Shown here: positions 33,363-42,715 of the stretch, piece after piece
How the letters are laid out: every line of letters begins with the position of its first letter
Position numbering within the stretch: position 1 is the first letter of the stretch
Source of the DNA: Nitrososphaerota archaeon
GTDB taxonomy: Archaea; Thermoproteota; Nitrososphaeria; Nitrososphaerales; CADDZS01
Assembly: GCA_021325255.1 (NCBI GenBank)
Contig: JAJPHP010000080.1
Coordinates: 88,727 to 152,726 of the forward strand
Reading direction: 5' to 3'
Length of the DNA stretch: 64,000 nucleotides
The notes under the pieces: model-generated
Database searches by the model: none
What the model saw: only the letters and a program-made list of their open reading frames with translations
Told to the model about the DNA's origin: nothing
Program-made: the position numbers and the translations under genes

Positions 33363-34796
33363 ATGAAGACAGAATCATCTGCAGCAGCGTGCGGACAGAC
33401 CATCGTGGAAAAGATCGTTTCGAGAGCTGTTGGAAGAAAAGTCGGGCCGGGAGACCTGATCGAGGTGCTCCCGATTGACAAGCTCTACTTCAACGAGGTC
33501 ATCGCTCCGCCGGCGCTTGTAAATTTCAACGACGATTTCTCACCAATCTTCGAAGAAATCGAGGGCTCGGCGGCCCGCCGCAGTTCCACGACGCGAAGTG
33601 GGGAGATAGTGGTATTTGACGGCGAGAAGAAGCAGAAGGCAAAACTCAGGGTCTTTGACCCGAAGAGAGTTTGTTTCATACCCGATCACACGGTGCCGTC
33701 TTGCTCGGTCAAGGTGGCACAGGGCGTCAACCTGATGAAGAGTTTCGCCGCGGAACAGGGAATCAAAATGTACAAGGAAGGGGATGGAATCGAGCACACC
33801 GTCGTAACGGAGGAAGGATTCGTAAGGCCGGGAGAGGTCGTCGTAGCGACAGATAGCCACACAGACACCGTCGGCGCAATCGGTGCGCTCGGGTTCGGAA
33901 TCGGGACCACCGAGGCTGAGTACGCCCTCGCCCTGGGAGAGATTTACGACTTTTTTGTCCCCGAGACCTACAGGTTCGAGGTGAGCGGAGAATTCCCTTC
34001 AGGAGTCTTTGCGAAGGACCTCATCCTCCACATCCTCGGGACGCTGAAGGAGGGCGGGTGCTCTAAGCGCATTGCAGAGTACGGCGGGGAGACAATACGA
34101 AAAATGGGAATGGATGGCCGCTTCACCATATGCAACATGTCCGTCGAGATGAGCGCCAGATCTGCCATAGTGAACCCAGATCAGGTTACCATGGATTTCA
34201 TCGCTGACATCGTCAGCCGCCACCCAGAGCTATCGGTGGAACTGGCCGAGAGCATGAACTCTGTCAAGTTTACGGAGAGCGACGCAAACGCAGAGTACTC
34301 ATCCAGGATGGATGTCGACGCCTCAAAGCTTGTCCCACAGGTTGCGCTCCCTCACTCTCCCGCGAACTCCAAGCCAGCGAGCGAGGTAAACGACGAGGTG
34401 AACGTCGTCTTCATAGGTTCGTGCACTAACGCAAGGCACACCGACCTCGTTGAAGCGGCCAGGGTCCTCAAGGGGAGGAAGGTTCACAGAAACGTGAACC
34501 TCATAGTTATCCCTGCTTCGAGGCTCGTATACAACTGGGCAATGTCGGAGGGAGTCCTCGAAACCTTTGCAGATGCGGGTGCAAATATCGAGTCGTCAAA
34601 CTGCGGCCCGTGCTTCGGGAAGCACATGGGAGTACTTTCGCCTGGTGATCGCTGTGTGAGCACTTCCAACCGCAACTACAAAGGGCGCATGGGATCGCCT
34701 GAGGCCTCTATCTACTTGGCATCTCCAGCAACGGCCGCGGCGTGCGCTATAGAGGGCAAGATAGCAGATCCGAGGAGGTACTACAAAGGAAATTGA
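33363..34796 (+). CDS. leuC: 3-Isopropylmalate dehydratase, large subunit
   Basis: 477 residues. It isomerises 2- to 3-isopropylmalate (and probably citramalate to methylmalate) with a [4Fe-4S] cluster. Cluster ligands are in IGSCTNARHTD and SSNCGPCFGKHMG. Substrate-site motifs are IPDHTVPS and ATDSHTDTVGAIGALGFGIGTTE. A charged loop (about 75-98, SSTTRSGEIVVFDGEKKQKA) and a linker around 315-345 are longer than usual. The small subunit follows 14 nt downstream. Homoaconitase is possible by sequence, but the operon supports leucine synthesis. Confidence 0.93.
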   Translation: MKTESSAAACGQTIVEKIVSRAVGRKVGPGDLIEVLPIDKLYFNEVIAPPALVNFNDDFSPIFEEIEGSAARRSSTTRSGEIVVFDGEKKQKAKLRVFDPKRVCFIPDHTVPSCSVKVAQGVNLMKSFAAEQGIKMYKEGDGIEHTVVTEEGFVRPGEVVVATDSHTDTVGAIGALGFGIGTTEAEYALALGEIYDFFVPETYRFEVSGEFPSGVFAKDLILHILGTLKEGGCSKRIAEYGGETIRKMGMDGRFTICNMSVEMSARSAIVNPDQVTMDFIADIVSRHPELSVELAESMNSVKFTESDANAEYSSRMDVDASKLVPQVALPHSPANSKPASEVNDEVNVVFIGSCTNARHTDLVEAARVLKGRKVHRNVNLIVIPASRLVYNWAMSEGVLETFADAGANIESSNCGPCFGKHMGVLSPGDRCVSTSNRNYKGRMGSPEASIYLASPATAAACAIEGKIADPRRYYKGN

Positions 34797-34810
34797 GCGC
34801 TGCAAAGGAT

Positions 34811-35368
34811 ATGATCAAAAAATCAACCAATAATGTCAGAGGCACCGTGACAGTAAAGTTCGGCGACGACATCAACACAGATTACATCATACCTGCATAC
34901 TTGCTTCAGGAGGCTTGGGACAAGCGCTTCTTCGCCGATTATGCTTTCGAGAGATACAGCCCTGAGTTTGTGAAGGTCTGCAGGTCAAACCCGAACGCCG
35001 ACAATATAGTCGTGGCTGGAAAGAACTTTGGATGCGGCTCAAGCAGAGAACAGGCGGTATACGCAATCCAGTACAACAACGTGAACGCGGTCATCGCCGA
35101 GTCTTTTCCAGACATCTTCTTCCGCAACTCGATCAACAACACCTTTTGTGTGGTTCGTGTGGAGAGCACTTCCGATTTCGAAATCGGCGACAACGTCGAG
35201 ATCGACCTAAACAACCTCGCCGTTTTGAGAAAGGACAAAGCCGGCGTTCTCAGAGCAGAGAAGAAGATTCTGATGAACACTGAGGAGAGGAATCTCTTAG
35301 TTTCCGGCGGAAGGCTCGGGAAAGTGAAGGACAGGCTGAGGCAGAGGCTGCTCCTCGCCTCGTGCTGA
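34811..35368 (+). CDS. leuD: 3-Isopropylmalate dehydratase, small subunit
   Basis: 185 residues from ATG 34811 with AAAGGAT just upstream; an earlier start would overlap leuC. Family motifs are FGDDINTDYIIPAYL at the front and GKNFGCGSSREQAVYAI, which binds the substrate carboxylate. It forms the swivelling domain that completes the LeuC active site. The strand pattern SFPDIFFRNSINNTFCVV and EIDLNNLAVL is standard. A basic C-terminal stretch (KVKDRLRQRLLLASC) ends it. Next gene pheA follows after 42 nt. Confidence 0.95.
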   Translation: MIKKSTNNVRGTVTVKFGDDINTDYIIPAYLLQEAWDKRFFADYAFERYSPEFVKVCRSNPNADNIVVAGKNFGCGSSREQAVYAIQYNNVNAVIAESFPDIFFRNSINNTFCVVRVESTSDFEIGDNVEIDLNNLAVLRKDKAGVLRAEKKILMNTEERNLLVSGGRLGKVKDRLRQRLLLASC

Positions 35369-35410
35369 ACGCGTCGAAAGAAAAATGATCACGAAGACGG
35401 CGGAAAAGTT

Positions 35411-36439
35411 GTGGCAGTAAGGGTCTCTCGCTTGCCTCCATTTGATTATTCCAAGAATCTCTTGCTCTTACTCAAGGAAAGTGGTGAGAGTGGGAAAATA
35501 GGGCAACAACCGCACCCTATTGAAAGGAAGGGAAGGACAACAGCCTCACTGAAGGTCGCCTTCCAAGGGGAGTTAGGCGCATATAGTCAGAGCGCTGTCT
35601 ACGCTTTCTTCGGGAAGAGCAACGTGGGGGAGGTGATCCCACTCCCGACATTACAGCGCGTGTTCGGAGCCGTCTGCGGAGAGTCGTCCTCGCCAGACTT
35701 TGCCGTCGTGCCAATAGAGAACAGCCTTGCGGGTACTGTCGGCGAGACGGTCGATCTCCTTATTCAGAAGGACGTTCGGATCGTCGGCGAGACAAGCGTT
35801 CCAGTGGAACACTGCCTCATAATTCACAAGGACACGACTCTCGATAAGATAAGAAAGGTGATGTCGCACCCTCAGGCACTCGCTCAGTGCAGAGAGTACC
35901 TCGACAAGTCTGGCAGGGGGTGGGAGCAGGTTTCTATCTACGACACTGCGGGATCTGTGAAGATGATCAAGGAGCAGCACTTGCTCGATACCGCGGGCAT
36001 TGCGAGCGAGCTTGCTGCTGAAATCTATGGGATGAAGGTAGCGAAGAGGAGAATTGAGGATGACCACTCCAACAGAACGAGGTTCATAGTCATCGAGCGG
36101 GTGAGCAAAAGGAAGAAGAAGAAAGATTCCGCTGGTTCCAACTTGGCAACTTCTACATTTGTCGATACGGAGCCGACGGGAAAGGACAAGACCTCAGCTA
36201 TTTTTGTCACAAGGCACGAGCCTGGAGCGCTGGTAAGTGCTCTCGCGGCGTTATCCACTCTCGGAATCAACCTCACAAAGATCGAATCACGCCCGATGAG
36301 GGGCCGCGCCTGGGAGTACTACTTTTACGTTGACTTTGAGGGGCACGTCAAGGAGGAACGCTGCAGGAAGGCAATTGCGAAACTGGCGCAACAGACCGAG
36401 GAGCTTAAAGTCCTAGGATCTTACAGGAGAGGAGTCTGA
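35411..36439 (+). CDS. pheA: Prephenate dehydratase
   Basis: 342 residues from GTG 35411. It converts prephenate to phenylpyruvate in phenylalanine synthesis. The PDT domain (about 51-230) shows VAFQGELGAYSQSA, VPIENSLAGTVGETVDLL, MSHPQALAQCREYL and NRTRFIVIER. A C-terminal ACT domain (about 261-342) has EPGALVSALAALSTLGINL and ESRPMRGRAWEYYFYVD, the Phe-binding ESRP signature. A Lys/Ser linker (about 231-260, SKRKKKKDSAG) separates the two. A 50-residue head precedes the PDT domain. Its place in a branched-chain operon suggests it is read from the ilv promoter. Confidence 0.94.
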   Translation: MAVRVSRLPPFDYSKNLLLLLKESGESGKIGQQPHPIERKGRTTASLKVAFQGELGAYSQSAVYAFFGKSNVGEVIPLPTLQRVFGAVCGESSSPDFAVVPIENSLAGTVGETVDLLIQKDVRIVGETSVPVEHCLIIHKDTTLDKIRKVMSHPQALAQCREYLDKSGRGWEQVSIYDTAGSVKMIKEQHLLDTAGIASELAAEIYGMKVAKRRIEDDHSNRTRFIVIERVSKRKKKKDSAGSNLATSTFVDTEPTGKDKTSAIFVTRHEPGALVSALAALSTLGINLTKIESRPMRGRAWEYYFYVDFEGHVKEERCRKAIAKLAQQTEELKVLGSYRRGV

Positions 36440-36559
36440 GAAGTCAAAGGAATTGCGCTCGAAACGGAAAGCCAGAAAAGGCGTCTTTGCGGTCGTGATG
36501 CCTAGTACACAAGCGAGTTTAATCATATCTTCATCATCATTTCCCTATCTAGTAACCCA

Positions 36560-38260
36560 TTGAGAGGTTTCCCCGCAAGAGATTTGTCAAATAATAACAG
36601 CGGCTCCGCACTCGAAATTGGCAAGGATGCGGTTGTCGGCGCGGCACCTCAAACTCGAAGGTACGTAATGAAATTTGGAGGGTCATCGCTTGCAGGTTCG
36701 AAGGAGATAGTCCAGAGCGCCTCCATAATAAAGAGGTATAGGGATTCCGGTGCTTCTTTGATCGTCGTTTGCTCCGCAATGGGGGACACCACCGACTTTC
36801 TCCTCAAGGCAGTCGAACACGCAAAGAAGGGGGAAATCGAGGTCGCCAAGAAGACCGTTGCAGAGATGCACGCAGACCACAACTCTGTCATCGAGAACAC
36901 AATCAGCAATCCGCTCTTCAGAGAGGAGTCGAAGCGCTGGGTGGCCGAGAGATTCGACGAGATAGACAAGGCGTTGCTCGGAATCTCCCTCCTCAGAGAC
37001 CTGAGCCCAAGATCCATGGACTTTGTCCTCTCATTCGGAGAGCGCCTATCCGCTTTCATAGTCTGCAACGTCCTTGCTTCGCTGGGATTGAAGACGAAGT
37101 ACATGACGGGCGGAGAGGCCGGCATACTTACCGACGAGACCTTTGGGGCTGCCGAGCCAGTGCCGAAGCAGACGTTCGATGCCCTAAGAGCAAACCTCCT
37201 CCCACTACTCGAGAAGGAAGGCGTCATACCTGTGATCACCGGGTACATCGCAGAGACTCTCGACAAAAGGGAGATCATAACTTTGGGCCGCGGAGGATCC
37301 GACTACAGCGCAACCCTGATTGCAGCAGCTGTTGATGCGGACGAAGTGGTGCTCTGGACAGACGTCGACGGGATACTATCCGCAGATCCACGAATCGTCA
37401 AGGACGCAAAGATACTCGATCAGGTGACATACCTCGAAGCAATGGAGATGAGTGCGTTTGGGGCAAAGGCCATGCAGCCCAGGGCTCTCGAGCCTGCGGC
37501 AAACAAGGACATTCCAGTCAGGATTAGAAACACATTCAGACCTGAGGTCGGCGGGACCGTCATCGTCTCATCGAAGAAAGCGTCGAATGGAATCAAAAAC
37601 GGCGTGAAGGCGGTCGGGTCTCTCGGAGGGGTCGGCCTCGTAAGTATCAGCGGCACGAGCATCGTTGGCAGGCCCGGAACCGCGGTGAAGATCTTCGAAA
37701 TCCTGAAGGAGCTCGAGGTCGGCATACTCATGATGTCCCAGTCGGTCTCAGAGAATAATGTCTCACTGGTGATAAAGAGGGAGGCAATCCCCAAGGTCAT
37801 CAAGGCGTTGAAGAAGGACCTCCTGCTGGAAGATCCCGACTCGGAGGAGCGCACTCAGCAACAGCAGGCCGTTGCCGCCGTGCTCGGAGAAGCCGGAGGA
37901 GGTGGAGAAAGGCGCGAACTCATGAAGAAAAGAGCTCTCTTCTCGAGCGGAAGCAGCTCAAGATTCTCAAAACTTGACTATGAGGACGATGTCGCCATAG
38001 TCGCGGTGCTCGGCAAGGGAATGATAGGGACGCCCGGAATCGCGGGACGAGTATTCAGCACAGTGGCAAAGCAGGGGATCAACATCAGGATGATTGCGCA
38101 GGGTTCTTCGGAGATCAACATCTCTTTCGTCGTGAAGGAGAAGGAGAGGAGCAGAGCCGTCATTGCGCTCCACGAAGAATTCGTCTTAGGATCAAAGAGC
38201 GAAGCGGCAGCAATACCAGACGTCGCGGCCCAGCAGGTTGTTCAAGCTACGCACCAGTAG
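36560..38260 (+). CDS. lysC: Aspartate kinase
   Basis: 566 residues, longer than the usual 450-470. It phosphorylates aspartate, entering the Lys/Thr/Met pathway. The kinase domain (about 34-330) has VMKFGGSSLAGS, DLSPRSMDFVLSFGERLSA, TLGRGGSDYSATLIAAAVDADEVVLWTDVDG. Two ACT repeats follow (about 345-423 and 478-545). They are split by a 54-residue Gln/Gly/Ser-rich insert (424-477, 37829-37990). The insert may change regulation by Lys or Thr. The start at 36560 is TTG (36560-36562). It ends the plus-strand run and converges with thrC, 13 nt apart. Confidence 0.94.
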   Translation: MRGFPARDLSNNNSGSALEIGKDAVVGAAPQTRRYVMKFGGSSLAGSKEIVQSASIIKRYRDSGASLIVVCSAMGDTTDFLLKAVEHAKKGEIEVAKKTVAEMHADHNSVIENTISNPLFREESKRWVAERFDEIDKALLGISLLRDLSPRSMDFVLSFGERLSAFIVCNVLASLGLKTKYMTGGEAGILTDETFGAAEPVPKQTFDALRANLLPLLEKEGVIPVITGYIAETLDKREIITLGRGGSDYSATLIAAAVDADEVVLWTDVDGILSADPRIVKDAKILDQVTYLEAMEMSAFGAKAMQPRALEPAANKDIPVRIRNTFRPEVGGTVIVSSKKASNGIKNGVKAVGSLGGVGLVSISGTSIVGRPGTAVKIFEILKELEVGILMMSQSVSENNVSLVIKREAIPKVIKALKKDLLLEDPDSEERTQQQQAVAAVLGEAGGGGERRELMKKRALFSSGSSSRFSKLDYEDDVAIVAVLGKGMIGTPGIAGRVFSTVAKQGINIRMIAQGSSEINISFVVKEKERSRAVIALHEEFVLGSKSEAAAIPDVAAQQVVQATHQ

Positions 38261-38273
38261 TTTGCTCACACCG

Positions 38274-39671
38274 CTATCTTGCTGTCAGAGCCTTCTCGAG
38301 TGACCGCTCATCAGCCGAAATTGTCTTGAGCGATTCGAGGGAAATTCCCTTGAGCAGCGCATTTGGATCCTTGAGGCCGTTTCCCGTGCAGATGCAGACA
38401 ATCTTGGAATCCTTCATCTCTTGATACTCTTGCGAATATTCAGCATCTCGAAGCCTCGCAACCTTTTCCAAGTACGCAATCGGCGCGGCCGAAGCTGGCT
38501 CGACGAAAATTCCCTCACTCGAAGCTAGCAACCTCTGGGCCGAGAAGATTTCCTGATCTGTAACCCAGTCGGCCCTGCCCTCGGACTCGTAGATTGCAGC
38601 TAGCGCCTTCATCCAGCTGACGGGGGAGCCAATGTTGATCGCCGAGGCTTCAGTGTGCGGATCATCCACGGGGTCTATCGAATCCCTCCTACCCACCCTA
38701 AACGCCCTAGCGATAGGTGCGGCGCCTTCCGCCTGTACTCCGACAAGCCTCGGCGGCCTCGAACCTATGTGTTTCCCAACCGTGCTCTCCAGCCCGATCT
38801 CGAATATCTCGGAAAAGCCTTTCCACACGGCCGTGATGTTTCCACCGTTTCCAACAGGCAGGATGACGTGATCGGGCACGGTGGTGCCCAGCTGCTCGAC
38901 AATCTCGAAAGAGACGGTCTTCTGTCCCTCGATCCTGAAGGGGTTCAAGGAGTTAAGCAACAGGATGCTGCTGTCCGATTCGCAGATCTTGCTCGCCATC
39001 CTCAATGAATCGTCAAAGTTTCCCTCGACCTGGAAAATCTCGGCGCCGTATGCAATCGCCTGCGCTATCTTCCCCATGGCTATCTTCCCCTTGGGTACTA
39101 GGACGATACAGCGGAGGTGGGCTCTTGCGCTATATGCGGCCAGCGAAGCGGAAGTGTTTCCAGTTGACGCGCACATCACGCTCTTGTATCCGAGTTCAAC
39201 CGCCTTTGATACGCCGACCGTCATCCCTCTATCCTTGAAAGATCCAGTGGGATTAAGGCCCTCGAACTTTACATAGAGCGACCTTACGCCGAAGCGGCGA
39301 GCGATGTTCTTGCATTCAATCAGATTAGTCCCTCCCTCGTTGAGCGAAATTATGTTGCTCTGATCCCAGAGTGGAATGAGGTCAAAGTACTTCCAGACTC
39401 CGTCGGATGAGTAGGAAGGGCGCCGAAGGCTTTCGGGGGTACCTGATCGTTCACGCCGGAAGTTCCTGTCTTGTAGCTGTTGTATGGGTCTATCGCTCCT
39501 CAGCCAGGTGGTGTCCCTCTTCACCTCAAGCAGGTTCCCGCACTTTGTGCAGCGGTAGAACTTACCATACTCGTCGATGTCGTAGACGGCCCTGCACCCA
39601 AAGCACCTGAGTGTGTAGTGACCCTTTTTGGATCCAAGTGTTGAGGAGAAGAAGCTCAAAATTTCCTGCAA
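38274..39671 (-). CDS. thrC: Threonine synthase
   Basis: 465 residues, PLP enzyme converting O-phosphohomoserine to threonine. An N-terminal zinc ribbon (LRCFGCRAVYDID then RCTKCGNLLEV) precedes the catalytic domain. The PLP Lys lies in NPTGSFKDRGMTVGVSKA, with the phosphate loop LPVGNGGNITA. It lies opposite to the lysC operon, and asd follows on the same strand upstream, so the two aspartate-family genes may share expression. Homoserine dehydrogenase and kinase are not in the window. Start ATG 39671. Confidence 0.95.
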   Translation of the reverse strand: MQEILSFFSSTLGSKKGHYTLRCFGCRAVYDIDEYGKFYRCTKCGNLLEVKRDTTWLRSDRPIQQLQDRNFRRERSGTPESLRRPSYSSDGVWKYFDLIPLWDQSNIISLNEGGTNLIECKNIARRFGVRSLYVKFEGLNPTGSFKDRGMTVGVSKAVELGYKSVMCASTGNTSASLAAYSARAHLRCIVLVPKGKIAMGKIAQAIAYGAEIFQVEGNFDDSLRMASKICESDSSILLLNSLNPFRIEGQKTVSFEIVEQLGTTVPDHVILPVGNGGNITAVWKGFSEIFEIGLESTVGKHIGSRPPRLVGVQAEGAAPIARAFRVGRRDSIDPVDDPHTEASAINIGSPVSWMKALAAIYESEGRADWVTDQEIFSAQRLLASSEGIFVEPASAAPIAYLEKVARLRDAEYSQEYQEMKDSKIVCICTGNGLKDPNALLKGISLESLKTISADERSLEKALTAR

Positions 39672-39778
39672 TCAACAACCGATAGTAGTTCTTGTACTGT
39701 TAAACAATTTGGAGTGAAAAAAATGAGGAAGGGGAAATTCGGAACTCTCTTGACCATTATACACGTCTGCGTACTACT

Positions 39779-40822
39779 CTAGCCCGCAATATCATACTGT
39801 TTAGCAAGGAGCTCCGCCGTGAGTATTGCCCCTCCGGCCGCGCCGCGAATCGTGTTGTGAGTCAGCAAGTGGTACTGTAGTACTTTCTTACCGCTTCGTC
39901 CCCCACCACTTCGTATCCTGCCCACAACGGTTGACATACCGTTCCCGGCCATCCTATCTAGCCTAGGCTGCGGTCGGTCGTTTTCATCCCTGACAATTAT
40001 CGGTTGACTTGGGGCACTAGGCAATTTCAACCTCTGAGGCTCGCCGATAAAAGTTTCAAGTACAGCGCGCGGATTGTCTATGACTCTTTCAGACTCGAGG
40101 TAAACCGATTCTAGGTGCCCATCTATCACAGCGACCCTGTTGCAGGAGCAAAAGATCTCAATTGAGGACGGCTTGATTTCCTTCCCACCGACCTGCTTCC
40201 CGAGGAGTTTGTTTGTCTCGGCCGGCACTTTTTCTTCCTCGCCTGAGATGAAGGGTATCACGTTGTCCTCAATGTCAAGAGAGGGGACGCCAGGGTACCC
40301 AGCTCCTGAAAGGGCCTGGAAGGAAGTCATCACGACCTTACGGACTCCAAATGAATCATCTAGAGGTTTGAGTGTAATTGCAAGGCCGACGGTTGTGCAG
40401 TTGGGCGTTGCCACGATGAACCCCTTTCCACTCTTCAACCTACTCTCGATCAGTTTGAGGTGCTCGGGATTCAACTCTGGAATAATCAGAGGGGCATCAG
40501 AGTCCATACGGTGGGGGGAAGCGTCAGTTATCACCTTGAAGCCAGCTTCGGCGAATTTTGACTCCGTCTCGCTTGCAACCGCCGTCGGCAGAGGCGAAAA
40601 TACGAGATCGGCATCTATCTTTGAGGGCGAGGATTCCTTTATCTCGAGCGAACGCAGCCTGGTGGGAAGGTCAGGAGCTACCTCTCCCAGTTTCATACCT
40701 ACCTTTGTATTGCCGGTTACATCTACCACCCTGAACCATGGGTGCTCCTTGAGCATCTCTAAGTACTCGAGACCGACCTTTCCGGTCGCCCCCAAAACCG
40801 CCACGTCTATTGAATGCTTCAA
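39779..40822 (-). CDS. asd: Aspartate-semialdehyde dehydrogenase (archaeal type)
   Basis: 347 residues. It reduces aspartyl phosphate with NADPH. Nucleotide motif: DVAVLGATGKVGLEYLEML. The catalytic Cys is in FIVATPNCTTVGLAI, and the catalytic His region is IDGHLESVYLE. The archaeal/fungal branch is indicated by this Cys context. It precedes thrC on the minus strand, separated by about 107 nt, so both could be one transcript. ATG 40822. The regulatory region lies in the gene-poor interval upstream. Confidence 0.95.
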   Translation of the reverse strand: MKHSIDVAVLGATGKVGLEYLEMLKEHPWFRVVDVTGNTKVGMKLGEVAPDLPTRLRSLEIKESSPSKIDADLVFSPLPTAVASETESKFAEAGFKVITDASPHRMDSDAPLIIPELNPEHLKLIESRLKSGKGFIVATPNCTTVGLAITLKPLDDSFGVRKVVMTSFQALSGAGYPGVPSLDIEDNVIPFISGEEEKVPAETNKLLGKQVGGKEIKPSSIEIFCSCNRVAVIDGHLESVYLESERVIDNPRAVLETFIGEPQRLKLPSAPSQPIIVRDENDRPQPRLDRMAGNGMSTVVGRIRSGGGRSGKKVLQYHLLTHNTIRGAAGGAILTAELLAKQYDIAG

Positions 40823-41368
40823 TTTCCTATCTCAAACCCTGATCCTACGTCTTGTCAGGTGTGCTCATTTTCTGACTCGGGCATGCGAGCGACGGTCAGC
40901 TAGACGCTACACCTTCACACGAACTGATGACTGTACTCTCCTGTGTCCCACTGTATTCGCTTCTACCCTTTGTAATATTTATCCCAAAGTGGAGTGAGAA
41001 CGGCCGGAGGTCTCTCACGATGAACTGCTTGGCGTCCAAGCCCTTTGGAAGTACTACCGCTTCAATTCATCTTCCCACCGTCAGATCTATGGTTATGGGA
41101 ACTCGAGCTAGCCACGGACTCTGGCTCTATATATAGTGGATTATCATGCCACCAGTGCTACTTCGGCGCGAGTGTGTGCTACTAAAATTTCCCTCCATGA
41201 CTTACGCAACTTGCGTGTACAGATAAAATCGTCGCGGCTGAAATCGCAAATCATCCTCGAAAATCCGAAAATCGGAGCTTGCTGCCCTAATTCTAATCTC
41301 GACATGAAGAAAATGGGAGGATTGCATTATTCGGTTTCCCGCTTTATATAGCAAATTAGCTCAGTTAC

Positions 41369-41418
41369 GTACCCCCTCTAGGGGGGTACCCCATTGAATT
41401 CTCGACAATTGTCGAGAA
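41369..41418. repeat. Two adjacent palindromes
   Basis: GTACCCCC (41369-41376) pairs with GGGGGTAC (41382-41389) around a 5-nt centre. Ten bases later TTCTCGACAATTGTCGAGAA (41399-41418) is a perfect 20-bp palindrome. Such pairing could be a terminator-like structure or a protein site. Confidence 0.6.
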
Positions 41419-41695
41419 GTGCAAAGATACGAAGCGTGGATTTCTCCTCTCTGAACAGCTCAGAAAGATTGACGGAACAATATGAAACGCGACATTCTGC
41501 TTCTTCTTCGCCTTCTTCACACGTGTGTGAAAACTCTCGAGGGGCCTTTCGATAGAATCGGGAATTTGCTAGATGACCGGTGAATGTACTGATTAACGCC
41601 AATAATATTGCGGGACAATGCAATAAATGTGAGTTCCTCGACTGTACCATTGAATCCCTACGGCGATCCTCCGCTTTTAACACTCACTAAATGCG

Positions 41696-41723
41696 ATCAC
41701 GTACGTACGTGATCACGTACGTA
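41696..41723. repeat. Overlapping perfect palindromes built from ACGT units
   Basis: ATCACGTACGTACGTGAT (41696-41713) and a 22-bp palindrome TACGTACGTGATC... (41702-41723) overlap. Both consist of ACGT and GATC units, so the site could be bound in two registers. No gene starts immediately nearby. Confidence 0.6.
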
Positions 41724-42535
41724 ATTTCGCAAAGTCTGAAATAGGCAAAAGCTTACCGCCAACGAGTATACCAGTTTGTTTGGGAGTGTGGATCCGAAGC
41801 GTCACCATTTGTTCGGTATGCTTCTATTCGGCATTTCGATTCGGTACGCCGAATTTTTTGCAGAGATTAACTTGAGATTCAGAACCTGAGAAACTGTTAC
41901 GTTTCGAGCTCATTGATTCCATTCTCCTCTGCCCTATCAATTTGTCCCACATTGATTCGGTTCTAGATTTCACGATAGGGATCGTTTGAATTTCTACAAT
42001 CGATACATGCAGGAACACCACTGTCAGAGTGGAAGGGGAAACTGGGAGATGGAAGTGACATAAACACATCTTTTTCACCTAAAAGTCTACCATTTGTGGA
42101 ATCAGGGGATTGATCATCCAACAATGGGCGATTTGAAAGTAGATTTCCAGTCGATTGAAAATGGGTTGAAGAGGAGTCTCGGTTCATTGGCGAAACACAT
42201 CCGCCTCTGGAGAAGAAGATGTCGAGAATCAATAGCCTTCAACATGTGCAACAAGGTGGGAGCGGGAGCAGAGCAAGTTTTCACGCACACACCTCAAGAT
42301 CCCCTGTATCGAACCACTCAGGATTCCTCATGAAGGTGGCGGAATGAGAGTGGAGCGCACGGGGGAAATTGAGAACATTTGAATCCCAATTTGAATTGAG
42401 GGCCGTAACTTGCTTGCCTCTACCATCTGTCATCTGCGCCATTGCCGAAAGGTACGGCCTTCCATCTACAAGCGAGCCGCTTCTGCAGACTTTCACGAGA
42501 AACCCTACGCCTGACAGAAAACTTCCCGGGTCCTA

Positions 42536-42706
42536 ATGGCTAGCAGAGATGCGTCATCTGAGATAGTGACACCTCGAGAACAAAAAGACGATTGGGCCAC
42601 CACCGCAATTAATGCTCATGTTGTCTTGTCGATATTCGTCAAGGGAATCAAAACGATTAATAAATTCCTGCATTATTCCACCCGTAGTACACTCGGAGAG
42701 TGGTAG
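42536..42706 (+). CDS. Possible small ORF before the FHA gene
   Basis: A 56-codon frame from ATG 42536 (MASRDASSEIVTPREQKDDW) with a hydrophobic stretch NAHVVLSIFVKGIKTINKFL. It ends 9 nt before the FHA gene start. The tail of the frame overlaps an AT-rich element (gattaataaattcc, about 42655-42668) that looks like the TATA box for the FHA gene. The frame may therefore be fortuitous. Confidence 0.25.
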   Translation: MASRDASSEIVTPREQKDDWATTAINAHVVLSIFVKGIKTINKFLHYSTRSTLGEW

Positions 42707-42715
42707 GAAAGCAGG

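Larger units (their letters stand above)
40823..42535. other. Gene-poor interval of 1.7 kb with long palindromes
   Basis: No frame here has a recognisable product. The best of the weak candidates are a minus-strand frame at 41378-41683 (charged, EEGEEEAECR) and one at 42281-42496 (SLVDGRPYLSAMAQMTDG). Neither has a family I recognise. The density of palindromes near 41.37-41.72 kb, listed separately, is the main feature. No tRNA or rRNA was seen. Confidence 0.5.

Noticed and set aside
40140..40997. Long plus-strand frame over asd
   Set aside because: It is antisense to the conserved Asd protein and has a composition typical of shadows.
41378..41683. Minus-strand 101-codon frame between palindromes
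   Set aside because: Mixed composition, flanked and partly made of palindromes, and no family similarity.
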